Positions 51,531 to 62,579 are shown, numbered from the stretch's first letter. The stretch: DNA of 64,000 nucleotides from Ensifer sp. LC11 (GCF_001695835.1 NZ_MBSO01000072.1:1-64000); one strand, 5' to 3'. Translations and numbers: made by a program. The notes: generated by a model not told the origin, from the letters alone.

Positions 51531-52675
51531 CCGAACATCCCTCCCATACTGAAAGGCGGTCTGCCCGGATCAGGCGTTTTGCCGCGCTGGTCCGCAAGGA
51601 AAGCTATCAGATCGTCCGCGACCCGAGCAGTATCCTGATCGCCTTCGTGCTGCCGTTGATCCTGTTGTTCCTCTTCGGCTACGGCGTTTCGCTCGACACG
51701 ACCCAGACCCGCATCGGTCTCGTCATCGAGCAGGAGGCGCCGCTGACGCGCGATCTCGCAGCCGGCTTTCAGGCGTCGCGCTATTTCAAGGTGACCGTCG
51801 GCCGCGATCGGCGTGAATTCGAGGATGACCTGGTGCTTGGCCGCGTGCGCGGCATCGTCGTAATTCCCACTGGCTTCATGGCGGACTATGCGGCCGGCCG
51901 GCACCCGAGCTTGCAGGTGCTCGTCGATGGCTCTGATCCGAACACTGCGAACTTCGTGCAAAACTACGCCCAGGCCACGCTTGCCAATTGGACGCGCCAG
52001 CGCTTGAGCGACGGCGCCGGCCGGCCGCCGGCGATTACCGCCGAACAGCGCTTCTGGTTCAACCCGGAACTGACGAGCCGCAACTTCCTGGTGCCCGGCT
52101 CGATCGCCATCGTCATGACGCTCGTCGGCACGCTTCTGACCTCGCTCGTCGTCGCCCGCGAATGGGAACGCGGCACAATGGAGGCGATGATGGCAACGCC
52201 GGTCTCGGCCGCGGAACTGCTGGCCGGCAAACTGCTACCCTATTTCCTTCTCGGTCTCACCTCGATGACGCTCTGCGTATTGCTGGCCGTCTTCCTCTTC
52301 GGCGTGCCCTTCCGCGGCTCGGTCGCGGCCCTTTACGCGCTGTCGGCGACCTTTCTGATGCCGGCGCTCGGTCAGGGTCTGTTGATCTCGGCGGCGACGA
52401 AAAACCAGTTCCTGGCCTCGCAGCTGGCGTTGATCTCCGCCTTCCTGCCGGCTTTCCTGCTCTCGGGCTTTCTCTTCGAAATCAATTCTATGCCGACGGT
52501 CATTCAGTGGATCACCCTCATCGTGCCGGCACGCTATCTGATCCCGAGCCTGCAGACGGTGTTCCTCGCCGGCGACATCTGGCCGATGTTCACGCGAGCC
52601 ATCGCCGTCATGCTCTTGATCGGCGGCGTCTTTTTCGCGCTCGCCGCGCGCAGCACCCGCAAGAGGATCGCTTGA
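51527..52675 (+). CDS. ybhS: ABC-2 type exporter permease (YbhS-like)
   Basis: A 382-residue permease of the ABC-2 family. One membrane segment near residue 40 (ILIAFVLPLILLFLFGYGVS) is followed by a large periplasmic domain (~60-180) and five C-terminal segments (~190-380). The VVAREWERGTMEAMMATPVS loop is the usual ABC-2 mark. Four-base overlap with the ybhF-like gene and one base to ybhR shows a tight operon. Confidence 0.93.
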   Translation: MTEHPSHTERRSARIRRFAALVRKESYQIVRDPSSILIAFVLPLILLFLFGYGVSLDTTQTRIGLVIEQEAPLTRDLAAGFQASRYFKVTVGRDRREFEDDLVLGRVRGIVVIPTGFMADYAAGRHPSLQVLVDGSDPNTANFVQNYAQATLANWTRQRLSDGAGRPPAITAEQRFWFNPELTSRNFLVPGSIAIVMTLVGTLLTSLVVAREWERGTMEAMMATPVSAAELLAGKLLPYFLLGLTSMTLCVLLAVFLFGVPFRGSVAALYALSATFLMPALGQGLLISAATKNQFLASQLALISAFLPAFLLSGFLFEINSMPTVIQWITLIVPARYLIPSLQTVFLAGDIWPMFTRAIAVMLLIGGVFFALAARSTRKRIA

Positions 52676-52676
52676 A

Positions 52677-53789
52677 ATGTGGTGGACAAGACTGAAAGCC
52701 CTGATCGTCAAGGAACTGCTGGCAGTGCTGCGCGATCCCAAGGGACGCACCGTCCTGATCGTGCCGCCCATTCTGCAGTTGCTGGTATTCTCCTATGCCG
52801 CGACGCTGGAGGTCACCAATGTCGACGTGATGGTGCTCAACCGCGACAACGGCCACTGGAGCCAGGACCTCATTCAGGAGATCGACGGCTCGCCAACCTT
52901 CCGCAGCATCCGCTTCACCGATAATCCCGACGAGGTGCGAGTGGCGATCGACACCCAGAAGGTCATTGCCGCCATCGAAATTGGCCCGACCTTCTCGCGC
53001 GACATCGAAGCGAGCCAGCCGGCTGAAGTCCAGCTCATTCTCGATGGGCGGCGTTCCAACGCGTCACAGATCGTCTCCGGTTATCTCAGTCGCATCGTCG
53101 GAACACTCGCGGCCAACACACCCGCGGGCAAGCGCACGGCGCCAGACGCCGTCAGCGTCGTTGCGCGCAACTGGTTCAATCCGAACCTCACCTATCAATG
53201 GTTCATGGTGCCGAACCTGGTCGCGAGCATTGCGCTGCTGATCGGCCTGATCGTGACGGCGCTGTCGATCGCGCGCGAACGGGAGCTCGGCACCTTCGAC
53301 CAGCTCATGGTCTCGCCGCTTAGAACCCACGAGATCCTGATCGGCAAGCTGATCCCGCCAATGATGATCGGCCTCTTCCACATCACCATCTACATCCTGG
53401 CAGCCGTCTTCATCTTCGGGGTGCCATTGCGCGGATCGTTGCTGCTGCTCTATGGCAGCGCGGTCTTCTACCTTGCCTCGGTCGTCGGCCTCGGACTTTT
53501 CATCTCGGCATTGTCGATGACGCAGCAGCAGGCCATCCTCGGCGCTTTCCTCTTCATGGTACCGGCGATGCTGCTCTCGGGCTTCGCGACGCCGATCGAG
53601 AACATGCCCTCGTGGCTGCAGCCGATCACCTACGTCAATCCGCTGCGCTACTTCCTCGTCATCGTCAAAGGCGTGTTTCTCAAGGACATTCCGGCGGTCG
53701 AGGTGGCGCGCCAGACGATCCCGCTGTTGCTGATCGCCATGGTCACCCTCTCGGCCGCCTCTTGGTTGTTCCGCCGCCGGCTGGAATAG
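52677..53789 (+). CDS. ybhR: ABC-2 type exporter permease (YbhR-like)
   Basis: A 370-residue ABC-2 permease pairing with YbhS-like. It has the same build: first membrane segment (RTVLIVPPILQLLVFSYAAT), periplasmic domain (~50-170), and five C-terminal segments with SIARERELGTFDQLMVSPLR. The gene ends the operon; the next gene converges from the other strand two bases later, with no visible terminator between them. Confidence 0.93.
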   Translation: MWWTRLKALIVKELLAVLRDPKGRTVLIVPPILQLLVFSYAATLEVTNVDVMVLNRDNGHWSQDLIQEIDGSPTFRSIRFTDNPDEVRVAIDTQKVIAAIEIGPTFSRDIEASQPAEVQLILDGRRSNASQIVSGYLSRIVGTLAANTPAGKRTAPDAVSVVARNWFNPNLTYQWFMVPNLVASIALLIGLIVTALSIARERELGTFDQLMVSPLRTHEILIGKLIPPMMIGLFHITIYILAAVFIFGVPLRGSLLLLYGSAVFYLASVVGLGLFISALSMTQQQAILGAFLFMVPAMLLSGFATPIENMPSWLQPITYVNPLRYFLVIVKGVFLKDIPAVEVARQTIPLLLIAMVTLSAASWLFRRRLE

Positions 53790-53791
53790 CC

Positions 53792-54394
53792 TCAGCCTTT
53801 CAGGAAGCGCGTGATTGCAGCGATTTCATTCTGACGGATGTCGTGGCCGCCCGAGTGCCACTCGGTTTCGGTCACGGCACCCTGCCCCTGGAAGTAGCCC
53901 GCCAGCGCCTGCGTCAGCGGCGCCGGGCAAATGGGATCGCGCTCACCGGCCGTGATCAACACGCGGCGTCCCTTGAGGCCAGCGTTGTCCTTCGGCCGGA
54001 ACGGGATCAGCGGGTGCATCAGCACTGACTTGTCAAATATGCCCTCTTCGACGAGCACGTTGGCAAGAATGTTCGCGCCGTTGGAATAGCCAAGGCCGAT
54101 CACCTCCGACGCGCCATGCTCGGCGGCAAGTGTCTTGACGAAGCCTGCCATCTTCTGTGTGGCGCGTGCGAGGTCCGCCATGTCGTAGACGCCCTCGCCT
54201 GTGCGCTTGAAGAAGCGCGCGGCGCCATGTTCCGAGACATCGCCGCGCGGCGAAACGATCGTCGCATCGGGCAACAGCTCCGAGGCAAAGGTGAAGAACT
54301 GGTTCTCGTCGCCGCCCGTTCCGTGGAAGACGAAGATGATCGGCTGGCCGGGCCGGCCGGCCTTCAGTTTGTGGACGTAGCCAAAGTCGGCCAT
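53792..54394 (-). CDS. Phospholipase/carboxylesterase-family hydrolase (MhqD-like)
   Basis: A 200-residue alpha/beta hydrolase. Oxyanion motif VFHGTGGDENQF, nucleophile elbow GLGYSNGANI (Ser), acid in TAGERDPICP and histidine in WHSGGHDIRQNE are complete. Small carboxylesterases of this type include MhqD of Bacillus, made in response to quinones. It lies 81 bases downstream of the ring-cleavage dioxygenase-like gene on the same strand. AAGGAG is six bases before ATG 54394. Confidence 0.9.
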   Translation of the reverse strand: MADFGYVHKLKAGRPGQPIIFVFHGTGGDENQFFTFASELLPDATIVSPRGDVSEHGAARFFKRTGEGVYDMADLARATQKMAGFVKTLAAEHGASEVIGLGYSNGANILANVLVEEGIFDKSVLMHPLIPFRPKDNAGLKGRRVLITAGERDPICPAPLTQALAGYFQGQGAVTETEWHSGGHDIRQNEIAAITRFLKG

Positions 54395-54475
54395 TGCTGT
54401 CTCCTTGTTTTGCATCAGCTAAGATCCGCGGAGGCCCGCTGCAAGGGCGAGCCGTCTCTCCCGGTTTCGGCCGCG

Positions 54476-55408
54476 TTAGTCGTCAATCTTCTGCAGATGA
54501 GTTTCCAGGATCGGCCGCAGGTGCTTGTGCTGCTGCGGCAGCTTCAGCGCCTCACCGAGATGGGCAAGATCCTCGTCGCGGTCGAAGCCCGGCTCATTGG
54601 TTGCGATTTCGAACAGCACGCCGCCCGGCGTGCGGAAGTAGATCGCCCAGAAATAGTCGCGGTCGATGACCGGCGTTACCTGATAGCCGGTGTCCATCAG
54701 GGCCTTGCGCACTTCGAGCTGCTTTTCACGGCTCTCGACGGCAAAGGCAATGTGGTGCACCGAGCCGGCCCCCTGAGAGGCGCGACCAATGTTCGGCATC
54801 GTTTCGAGGTCGATGACGCGCGCATCGTTGCCACCCGGCACGATCAGCCGCGTGACGCCGTCCTTGCGGTCGAGTTCCTCGTAGCCCATGAACTTCAGCA
54901 GTTCCGCCGTTGCACCTTCATCACGAAGGCGGAGTGCAGCGGAGTGGAACCCGCGGATCGCGTGGTCCGCCGAGATACCCCCTTCGGTCCACGGAGCGCG
55001 CTGATCGTCCTTGACTTCAACCAGCGCGAAGCCGTCGCCATCAGGGCCGGCAAAGTTCAGACGCTTTTCACCAAAGGTCTGCTCGTCCTTGAGACCGGAA
55101 ACGCCAAGCGTCGCCAGGCGATCCTTCCAGAAGCCGAGCGAACCTTCAGGTACCGAGAAAACAGTCGTTCCGACCTCACCGGTACCGGCGCGACCGCGCG
55201 GCATCTGCGGAAACGGAAAGTAAGTCATGACCGTGCCCGGCGTTCCGGCTTCGTCGCCATAGTAGAGGTGGTAGACATCGGGCGAGTCGAAGTTGACCGT
55301 CTTCTTGACGCGGCGCAGGCCGAGCGACTTGGTGAAGAACTGATTGTTTTCGCGCGCATCGTCCGCCATCGAGGTGACATGATGCAGACCCTTGATCTGA
55401 TTGAGCAT
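54476..55408 (-). CDS. Ring-cleaving dioxygenase of the glyoxalase fold (MhqO-like)
   Basis: A 310-residue protein with two vicinal-oxygen-chelate domains. The first begins IKGLHHVTSMADDARENNQF, the second contains AIRGFHSAALRLRD and SVHHIAFAVESREKQLEVRK; GGVLFEIATNEPGFD holds the metal glutamate. This is the MhqO/MhqA group, linked to hydroquinone and catechol breakdown. Start MLNQIKG at 55408 is standard. First gene of a two-gene unit with the MhqD-like hydrolase. Confidence 0.93.
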   Translation of the reverse strand: MLNQIKGLHHVTSMADDARENNQFFTKSLGLRRVKKTVNFDSPDVYHLYYGDEAGTPGTVMTYFPFPQMPRGRAGTGEVGTTVFSVPEGSLGFWKDRLATLGVSGLKDEQTFGEKRLNFAGPDGDGFALVEVKDDQRAPWTEGGISADHAIRGFHSAALRLRDEGATAELLKFMGYEELDRKDGVTRLIVPGGNDARVIDLETMPNIGRASQGAGSVHHIAFAVESREKQLEVRKALMDTGYQVTPVIDRDYFWAIYFRTPGGVLFEIATNEPGFDRDEDLAHLGEALKLPQQHKHLRPILETHLQKIDD

Positions 55409-55506
55409 TGCCGTGATCCTTTCTCTCCGGCGCCATCGGGCGCTCCGTTGCGTCATAGATGCGCTCATCAGACCGTCGACGAAAGACGGCCACGAACAGA
55501 CGCATT

Positions 55507-55543
55507 GTCAACGAACCGTTGACGCCGAACAAAATTCGTCAAC
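55507..55543. promoter_or_regulatory. GTCAACG palindrome upstream of the MhqO-like gene
   Basis: GTCAACG (55507-55513) and CGTTGAC (55517-55523) form a perfect 7-bp dyad with a three-base centre; a third copy CGTCAAC is at 55537-55543. It lies 100 bases upstream of the dioxygenase start, between it and dctB. Possible site for a MarR- or LysR-type quinone sensor. Confidence 0.45.
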
Positions 55544-55584
55544 CACTCCGCATCGTGAGGTCCCGCTTGTGACCCTTGTCGCCG

Positions 55585-57468
55585 ATGCTTAAGATTGTTG
55601 AGCGACGGGTTATCGCAAGCACGCGAGGAGGGGCGCAGACATCTGTGAAGTATCGACTGGTTCTCGGTTTGGTGTTGCCGTTGCTAGCAGGCATGTTGGC
55701 CTGGCAGGGCCATAAGGTCGCGACCGACAGCTATCTGCGCGAAGCAACCGCTCAGGCAACGACGGCGCTCCGGCTTGCCGTTACCGCGCTCGACGGCCAT
55801 CTCAGTCGCTATCAGGCGCTGCCTGCGCTGATCGCCGATCACGAGGATGTCCAGGAACTGGTCACCCGACCGCGTGACCGGCGGCTGAAGGAAGCGGTCA
55901 ACGCCTACCTGAAAAGCATCAACACCCTTCTCCAGTCCTCGGACATCTACGTCATCACCCCTGATGGCGATACGATCGCGGCAAGCAACTACGACGGGCC
56001 GACAAGTTTCATCGGCCAGAATTTCAGCTACAGGCCCTACTTCCAGGAGGCGTTGCGCGGCCAGGAATCTCGGTTCTACGCCTTGGGCACGACATCATTG
56101 AAACGGGGCTACTTCTTCGGTTCGCCTATCCGCATCGGCGACGAGATCCGCGGCGTCATGGTGTTCAAGGTCGATGTCGAAAGCATCGAGGCCTCCTGGG
56201 AAGGCGGCGAATACAAGATCTTCGTCTCCGACCCCGACGGCATTATCTTTATGTCCGGTAATCGAGACTGGCTTTACGCTTCGATCCAGCCGCTAACCTC
56301 CGAACGCCTGGCCCGCAGCGAGGCGTCAAGGCGTTACGCCGATGCAACGGTGCACGCCCTTCCCGCGTCCGAGAGCATCTCGGCCGGCAACCATTTCCTC
56401 ACGGTATCGTCCAACAATTCCAGCCGCGAATATCTCATGCTTTCGCAACCGATGCCCGAGGCCGACTGGACGGTGAATGTCCTCATCGACACCGCCTCCG
56501 TGCGCGCACAGGCACTGACATCAGTCATTGCCGCCCTGCTCATGATTTGTCTTGCCGGACTTGGTGTTGCGATCATTCTGCAGCGGCGCGCGCGGCTCAA
56601 CGAACGGATCTCGATGCAGGCCGAAGCCCAGGTCGAACTCGAACGACGGGTGGATGAACGCACGGCCGACCTTGCGCGCGTCAACACTCAGATCGAAGAG
56701 GAAATTGCCGAACGGCGACTGACCGAACAGCAGTTGCGTCGCACCCAGGCCGATCTTATCCAGGCCGGAAAACTGGCCGGGCTCGGACAGATGTCCGCGG
56801 CGCTTTCGCACGAATTCAACCAGCCGCTTGCCGCCGCCAAGACCTATGCCGACAGCGCGACGCTCCTGATCGAGCGTGGCCGCTCGGAGGAAGCCAGCGA
56901 CAACATCCGGCGGATTTCAGGTCTCGTCGACCGCATGGCCGCCATCAGCAAGCATTTGCGCAATTTCGCGCGCAAGCCAAACGAAAAGCTTGGGCCGGTT
57001 CTCATCGATGAAGTCGTTCGTGACACGATGGAGATCGTCTCTGTTCGCTTGAAGGCGGCTGCGGCAACGGTCGAGATCGATCTCGGACCGGAGCCGCTCG
57101 TGGTCAAGGCGGGACTTGTGCGCCTGCAGCAGGTGCTCGTCAACGTCATCTCAAACGCGGCCGACGCGGTCGAGGGCCTGGACGATCGCACCATTCGCCT
57201 GCAGGCAGAGCGTCATGGTGACAAGGTGGTGCTAAGCGTCCGTGACCGGGGGCCCGGCATCGCGCCGGCGATCGCCGAGCGCATCTTCGATCCGTTCTTT
57301 TCCACAAAGGGCGTCGGCAAGGGGCTGGGCCTTGGCCTCTCGATTTCCTATAACATCGTCAAGGACTTCGGCGGCAGCCTCATTGCCGTCAACCTGCCCG
57401 ATGGCGGGGCCGAACTCCGCATCGAACTCGCCGCCGACAGCGACAATACCCGGGAGGCCGCCGAATGA
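55585..57468 (+). CDS. dctB: C4-dicarboxylate-type sensor kinase (DctB-like)
   Basis: A 627-residue membrane kinase. Segments at ~20-40 and ~310-330 enclose a double-PAS/PDC periplasmic sensor (~45-300, with FIGQNFSYRPYFQEALRGQE and SPIRIGDEIRGVMVFKVD). A coiled coil (~340-395) leads to the H-box LSHEFNQPLAAAKTYADSA, N-box NVISNAADAVEG and G-boxes GPGIAPA and GLGLGLSIS. All features and length match DctB. It overlaps dctD by four bases. No dctA gene is visible nearby, so the regulated transporter is elsewhere or different. Confidence 0.92.
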   Translation: MLKIVERRVIASTRGGAQTSVKYRLVLGLVLPLLAGMLAWQGHKVATDSYLREATAQATTALRLAVTALDGHLSRYQALPALIADHEDVQELVTRPRDRRLKEAVNAYLKSINTLLQSSDIYVITPDGDTIAASNYDGPTSFIGQNFSYRPYFQEALRGQESRFYALGTTSLKRGYFFGSPIRIGDEIRGVMVFKVDVESIEASWEGGEYKIFVSDPDGIIFMSGNRDWLYASIQPLTSERLARSEASRRYADATVHALPASESISAGNHFLTVSSNNSSREYLMLSQPMPEADWTVNVLIDTASVRAQALTSVIAALLMICLAGLGVAIILQRRARLNERISMQAEAQVELERRVDERTADLARVNTQIEEEIAERRLTEQQLRRTQADLIQAGKLAGLGQMSAALSHEFNQPLAAAKTYADSATLLIERGRSEEASDNIRRISGLVDRMAAISKHLRNFARKPNEKLGPVLIDEVVRDTMEIVSVRLKAAAATVEIDLGPEPLVVKAGLVRLQQVLVNVISNAADAVEGLDDRTIRLQAERHGDKVVLSVRDRGPGIAPAIAERIFDPFFSTKGVGKGLGLGLSISYNIVKDFGGSLIAVNLPDGGAELRIELAADSDNTREAAE

Positions 57469-58826
57469 TCGAGAGCCGGATCCTGCTCGTCGACGACGAA
57501 GAGGATGTGCGCCATTCGAGCGCGCAGGCGCTGGAGCTCGCCGGGTTCCGTGTCGACGCCTTCGCAGCCGCCGAACACGCGCTCGAATTCATCAGTTTCA
57601 GCTTCCCAGGCGTCGTCATCAGCGACATCCGCATGCCCGGCATGGACGGCATGACCCTCCTGCAACGCATCCGCGAGATCGACGCAGAGGTGCCGGTCAT
57701 CCTCATCACCGGCCATGGCGACGTGCAGCTAGCGGTCCGCGCCATGCGCGAAGGCGCCTATGATTTTGTTGAAAAGCCCTTTGCAGCGCAGATGCTTGCC
57801 GGCACGATCCGCCGTGCGCTCGACTGGCGCGCGCTGGTTCTTGAAAACCGCCGCCTGAAGGCGGTCGCCGGCAAGCGCGATGACATCGAGCAGCGACTTC
57901 CGGGCAGAAGCCAGGTCATGGTCGATCTGCGCTACCGGATCCGCGCCATCGGCGCTGCCGACGCGGACACGTTGATCATTGGCGACACTGGCGTCGGTAA
58001 GGAGGTACTGGCACGGACGCTGCACGATCTCAGCGCCCGTGCCAACAGCCCGTTCATCGCCATCAACTGCGCCGCGCTGCCTGAAAACCTGATCGAAAGC
58101 GAGCTCTTCGGCCACGAGCCCGGCGCTTTTCCAGGTGCTATCCGCCCGCGCTACGGCAAGTTCGAGCACGGTCGCGGCGGCACCATCCTGCTCGACGAAA
58201 TCGGCTCGATGCCCTTCGACCTGCAGGCGAAATTTCTGCGCGTCCTGCAGGAGCGCGTCATCACCCGGCTCGGATCGAACGAACAGGTATCGCTCGACGT
58301 ACGCTTCATCGCCACCAGCAAGGTCGATCTCGAAAAGGAGGTCGCAGCGGGGCGCTTCCGTGCAGACCTGCTCTACCGCCTCAACGTCGCGACACTCAGG
58401 GTTCCCTCGCTCGCCCAGCGCCGCGCCGATATCCCGCTGCTGTTCCTGCAGCTTGTCAGGGAATCCGCCGCGCGCTACGGCCGGGACGAAGTCGACGTCT
58501 CCCAGGCGATGCTGGCGGAAATGGCGGAGCGCGAGTGGCCGGGAAACGTGCGCGAACTTCGCAATGCGGCCGAGCGGCTGGTACTCGGGCTCGACGCGAC
58601 GTCCGACGATGCGGCAAAGTCGGAGAACGGCGGCCGGCTGGCCGACAAGGTGGCAGCCTATGAAAAGGGGCTGATCGCCAGCGCCATCGCCGCCCATGGC
58701 GGCGCGCTGAAGCCGGTCTATGAATCGCTCGGCATCTCGCGCAAGACGCTCTACGAGAAGATGCAGAAGTTCGGGCTCGACAAGAAGCTCGTGGCAGCGG
58801 ATTTCTCCGCCGAAGGCGAGCTCTGA
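57465..58826 (+). CDS. dctD: Sigma54-dependent response regulator (DctD-like) with GAFPGA loop
   Basis: A 453-residue activator. Receiver (1-120) with VDDEEDV, Asp54 in ISDIRMPGMDG and VEKPFAAQML; AAA+ domain (~145-370) with Walker A GDTGVGKE and Walker B-like GGTILLDEIG; C-terminal Fis-type helix-turn-helix (YESLGISRKTLYEKMQKFG). The sigma54-contacting loop, normally GAFTGA, reads GAFPGA (residues 220-225, codon CCA at 58131). The threonine is usually needed for sigma54 contact, so activity may be reduced or altered. Confidence 0.92.
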   Translation: MIESRILLVDDEEDVRHSSAQALELAGFRVDAFAAAEHALEFISFSFPGVVISDIRMPGMDGMTLLQRIREIDAEVPVILITGHGDVQLAVRAMREGAYDFVEKPFAAQMLAGTIRRALDWRALVLENRRLKAVAGKRDDIEQRLPGRSQVMVDLRYRIRAIGAADADTLIIGDTGVGKEVLARTLHDLSARANSPFIAINCAALPENLIESELFGHEPGAFPGAIRPRYGKFEHGRGGTILLDEIGSMPFDLQAKFLRVLQERVITRLGSNEQVSLDVRFIATSKVDLEKEVAAGRFRADLLYRLNVATLRVPSLAQRRADIPLLFLQLVRESAARYGRDEVDVSQAMLAEMAEREWPGNVRELRNAAERLVLGLDATSDDAAKSENGGRLADKVAAYEKGLIASAIAAHGGALKPVYESLGISRKTLYEKMQKFGLDKKLVAADFSAEGEL

Positions 58827-58864
58827 TCGGAGCCGCTGCCGCAATCACATGAGCGGAAACGAAA

Positions 58865-58892
58865 ACGGGGACGCGATCGCTCGCGTCCCCGT
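58865..58892 (-). terminator. Rho-independent terminator of the opp operon
   Basis: ACGGGGACGCG (58865-58875) pairs perfectly with CGCGTCCCCGT (58882-58892), loop six bases. On the minus strand the stem is followed by TTTTCGTTT, a T-rich tail. It lies 21 bases past the fused ATPase stop and may also end dctD transcripts. Confidence 0.85.
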
Positions 58893-58912
58893 CAATGGTC
58901 GTGGCTACGGGC

Positions 58913-60514
<1,602 letters not shown>

Positions 60515-60515
60515 G

Positions 60516-61646
60516 TCAGCGATCCTTCGGGTCGAGCGCATCGCGCAGGCCGTCGCCGACGAAGTTCAGAGAGAACAGCGTCAAGACGAAGAAGATGGCC
60601 GGGAAGATCAAAAGCCATGGCGCCGACTGGATGTTGTTTGCGCCTTCCGAGATCAGCGCCCCCCAGCTCGTCAGCGGCGCCTGAACGCCAAGGCCGAGGA
60701 AGGAGAGGAAGCTCTCGAGCAGGATCACCTTGGGCACGACGACGGTCACGAAGACGATGACCGGGCCGATCGTGTTGGGGATGATGTGCCGGCGGATGAT
60801 CTGCCAGTCGGTGAGGCCGAGCGCCTGCGCGGCGCCGACGAATTCGCGGCGTTTGAGCGCCAGCGTCTGGCCGCGCACGATACGGGCCATGTCGAGCCAT
60901 TCCACCGCGCCGATCACCAGGAAGATCAGGATGAACGAGCGGCCGAAGAACACGACGAGAACGACGACCAGAAACACGAAGGGCAGAGAATACATGATCT
61001 CCACCAGGCGCATCATGACGTTGTCGACACGACCGCCAATGTAGCCCGATGTCGCGCCATAAACGACGCCGATGCCGAGCGACACGAGGCTCGCAAGCAG
61101 GCCGACGGCAATCGAGATCTGGCCGCCGAGCATGACGCGAACCAGGAGGTCGCGGCCGTTGGAATCCGTGCCGAAGGGGAAATATTCCCGGTCGACCTGG
61201 CCGGTGACCTTCAGCGTTTTCCCGTCGTTTTCCGTTGCCACCACCTGGGTGTCGCGGAACTCGTTGGCGCGGTCGAAGTAGCGCGTGGCACGGGAATCGA
61301 TCGGCTGTTCGGAGGTAATCGTCGCGGTGAAGGTTTCGCCCTCGAGATTGAACTCCGTGAGCGTAACGCGCGCGCGGGTGGCCACCCCTTCCATAACGTC
61401 CTGAAGCGTCGACGTATCCGGACGCGGCTCCAGGCTCGGGCTGATCGAGACGTAGGACGGAAACACCTGATCGTAGGTGTGCGGGACGAAGAACGGACCG
61501 AGGAACGAGAACAGCGCGATCAGCGCCAGCATAAAGCAGCCGGCCATGGCGGCGCGGTTGCGCCGGAAGCGCATGGCAGCGAGCTGGAAGAGGCTTCGCC
61601 CCTTGGTTTCCGGCGTCGCCGCCGGGGTCTGGGCGATATCAGTCAT
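60516..61646 (-). CDS. oppC: Oligopeptide ABC transporter permease OppC with periplasmic insertion
   Basis: A 376-residue permease. The membrane core from GTDSNGRDLLVRVMLGGQIS to the end GDGLRDALDPKDR closely matches OppC, including the EAA loop GAAQALGLTDWQIIRRHIIP. After the first membrane segment (~32-54) there is an extra region of about 75 residues (~76-155), absent from the ~302-residue E. coli protein, with a mixed charged, beta-like composition (ARVTLTEFNLEGETFTATI). Its start overlaps oppB by eight bases. Confidence 0.93.
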   Translation of the reverse strand: MTDIAQTPAATPETKGRSLFQLAAMRFRRNRAAMAGCFMLALIALFSFLGPFFVPHTYDQVFPSYVSISPSLEPRPDTSTLQDVMEGVATRARVTLTEFNLEGETFTATITSEQPIDSRATRYFDRANEFRDTQVVATENDGKTLKVTGQVDREYFPFGTDSNGRDLLVRVMLGGQISIAVGLLASLVSLGIGVVYGATSGYIGGRVDNVMMRLVEIMYSLPFVFLVVVLVVFFGRSFILIFLVIGAVEWLDMARIVRGQTLALKRREFVGAAQALGLTDWQIIRRHIIPNTIGPVIVFVTVVVPKVILLESFLSFLGLGVQAPLTSWGALISEGANNIQSAPWLLIFPAIFFVLTLFSLNFVGDGLRDALDPKDR

Positions 61647-62562
61647 GGCGAACCCTCGGATCGAGCAGGCCGTAGAGAATGTCGACCAGGAGATTGAAAA
61701 CGATGACGAAGATGGCGACGAGAATAACCGTGCCCATCACCAGCGTATAGTCTCGGTTGATGGCGCCAAGGACGAAGTATCGACCGACGCCGGGGATGGT
61801 GAAGATCGTCTCGACGACGGCCGAGCCGGTCAGAAGGGCCGCAGCGCAAGGCGCGAGATAGGAGACGACCGGCAGCATCGCGCCACGCATGGCGTGGGTG
61901 ACGACGACCGTTCGCGATGGCAGGCCGTAGGCCTTGGCCGTTCGGATATGGTCGGTGTGCAGCGCTTCGATCATCGAGCCCCGCGTGAGCCGCGCAAAGA
62001 CCGCAAGCTGCGGCAATGCCAGCGCGATCATCGGCAGGATCAGGAAACGCAGCGATCCGTCACCCCAGCCGCCGGCCGGAAGCCATGCGAGCACGATCGC
62101 AAAGACCAGCGTCAGCACCGGGCCGACGACGAAATTGGGCACGGTGACCCCGATCGTCGAAAACGACATAATGGTGAAATCGAGAACGCTGTTTTGCCGA
62201 AGCGCGGCGATCGTTCCGGCGGTGACGCCGCCGATCAACGCGATAAGCAACGCGTAGAAGCCGAGCTCCATCGAATAGGGCAGACCCTTGCCGATCAGTT
62301 CAGCGACGTTGTTGTCCTTATAGACATAGCTCGGGCCGAAGTCGCCGGTCACCGCATTGCTGAGATAGTGCGTGTATTGGCGCCAAAGAGGCTGGTCGAG
62401 CTGATACGTCTTCATCAGGTTCGCCATGGTTTGTGGCGGAAGAGGACGCTCGAGGTTGAAGGGGCCACCGGGGGCAAACCGCATCAGGAAAAACGAAATG
62501 GTGACGACGATAAACAAGGTCGGCACCGCACTCGCCAATCGGCGAAGGATGAAGGAAATCAT
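61639..62562 (-). CDS. oppB: Oligopeptide ABC transporter permease OppB
   Basis: A 307-residue permease with six membrane segments, the same length as E. coli OppB. N-terminus FILRRLASAVPTLFIVVTIS is typical, and the EAA loop is in DHIRTAKAYGLPSRTVVVTH. It forms the translocation pore with OppC. Coupled to oppC by an eight-base overlap; a hairpin separates it from oppA. Confidence 0.95.
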   Translation of the reverse strand: MISFILRRLASAVPTLFIVVTISFFLMRFAPGGPFNLERPLPPQTMANLMKTYQLDQPLWRQYTHYLSNAVTGDFGPSYVYKDNNVAELIGKGLPYSMELGFYALLIALIGGVTAGTIAALRQNSVLDFTIMSFSTIGVTVPNFVVGPVLTLVFAIVLAWLPAGGWGDGSLRFLILPMIALALPQLAVFARLTRGSMIEALHTDHIRTAKAYGLPSRTVVVTHAMRGAMLPVVSYLAPCAAALLTGSAVVETIFTIPGVGRYFVLGAINRDYTLVMGTVILVAIFVIVFNLLVDILYGLLDPRVRHD

Positions 62563-62579
62563 GGTCGTACTCCGGAGGC

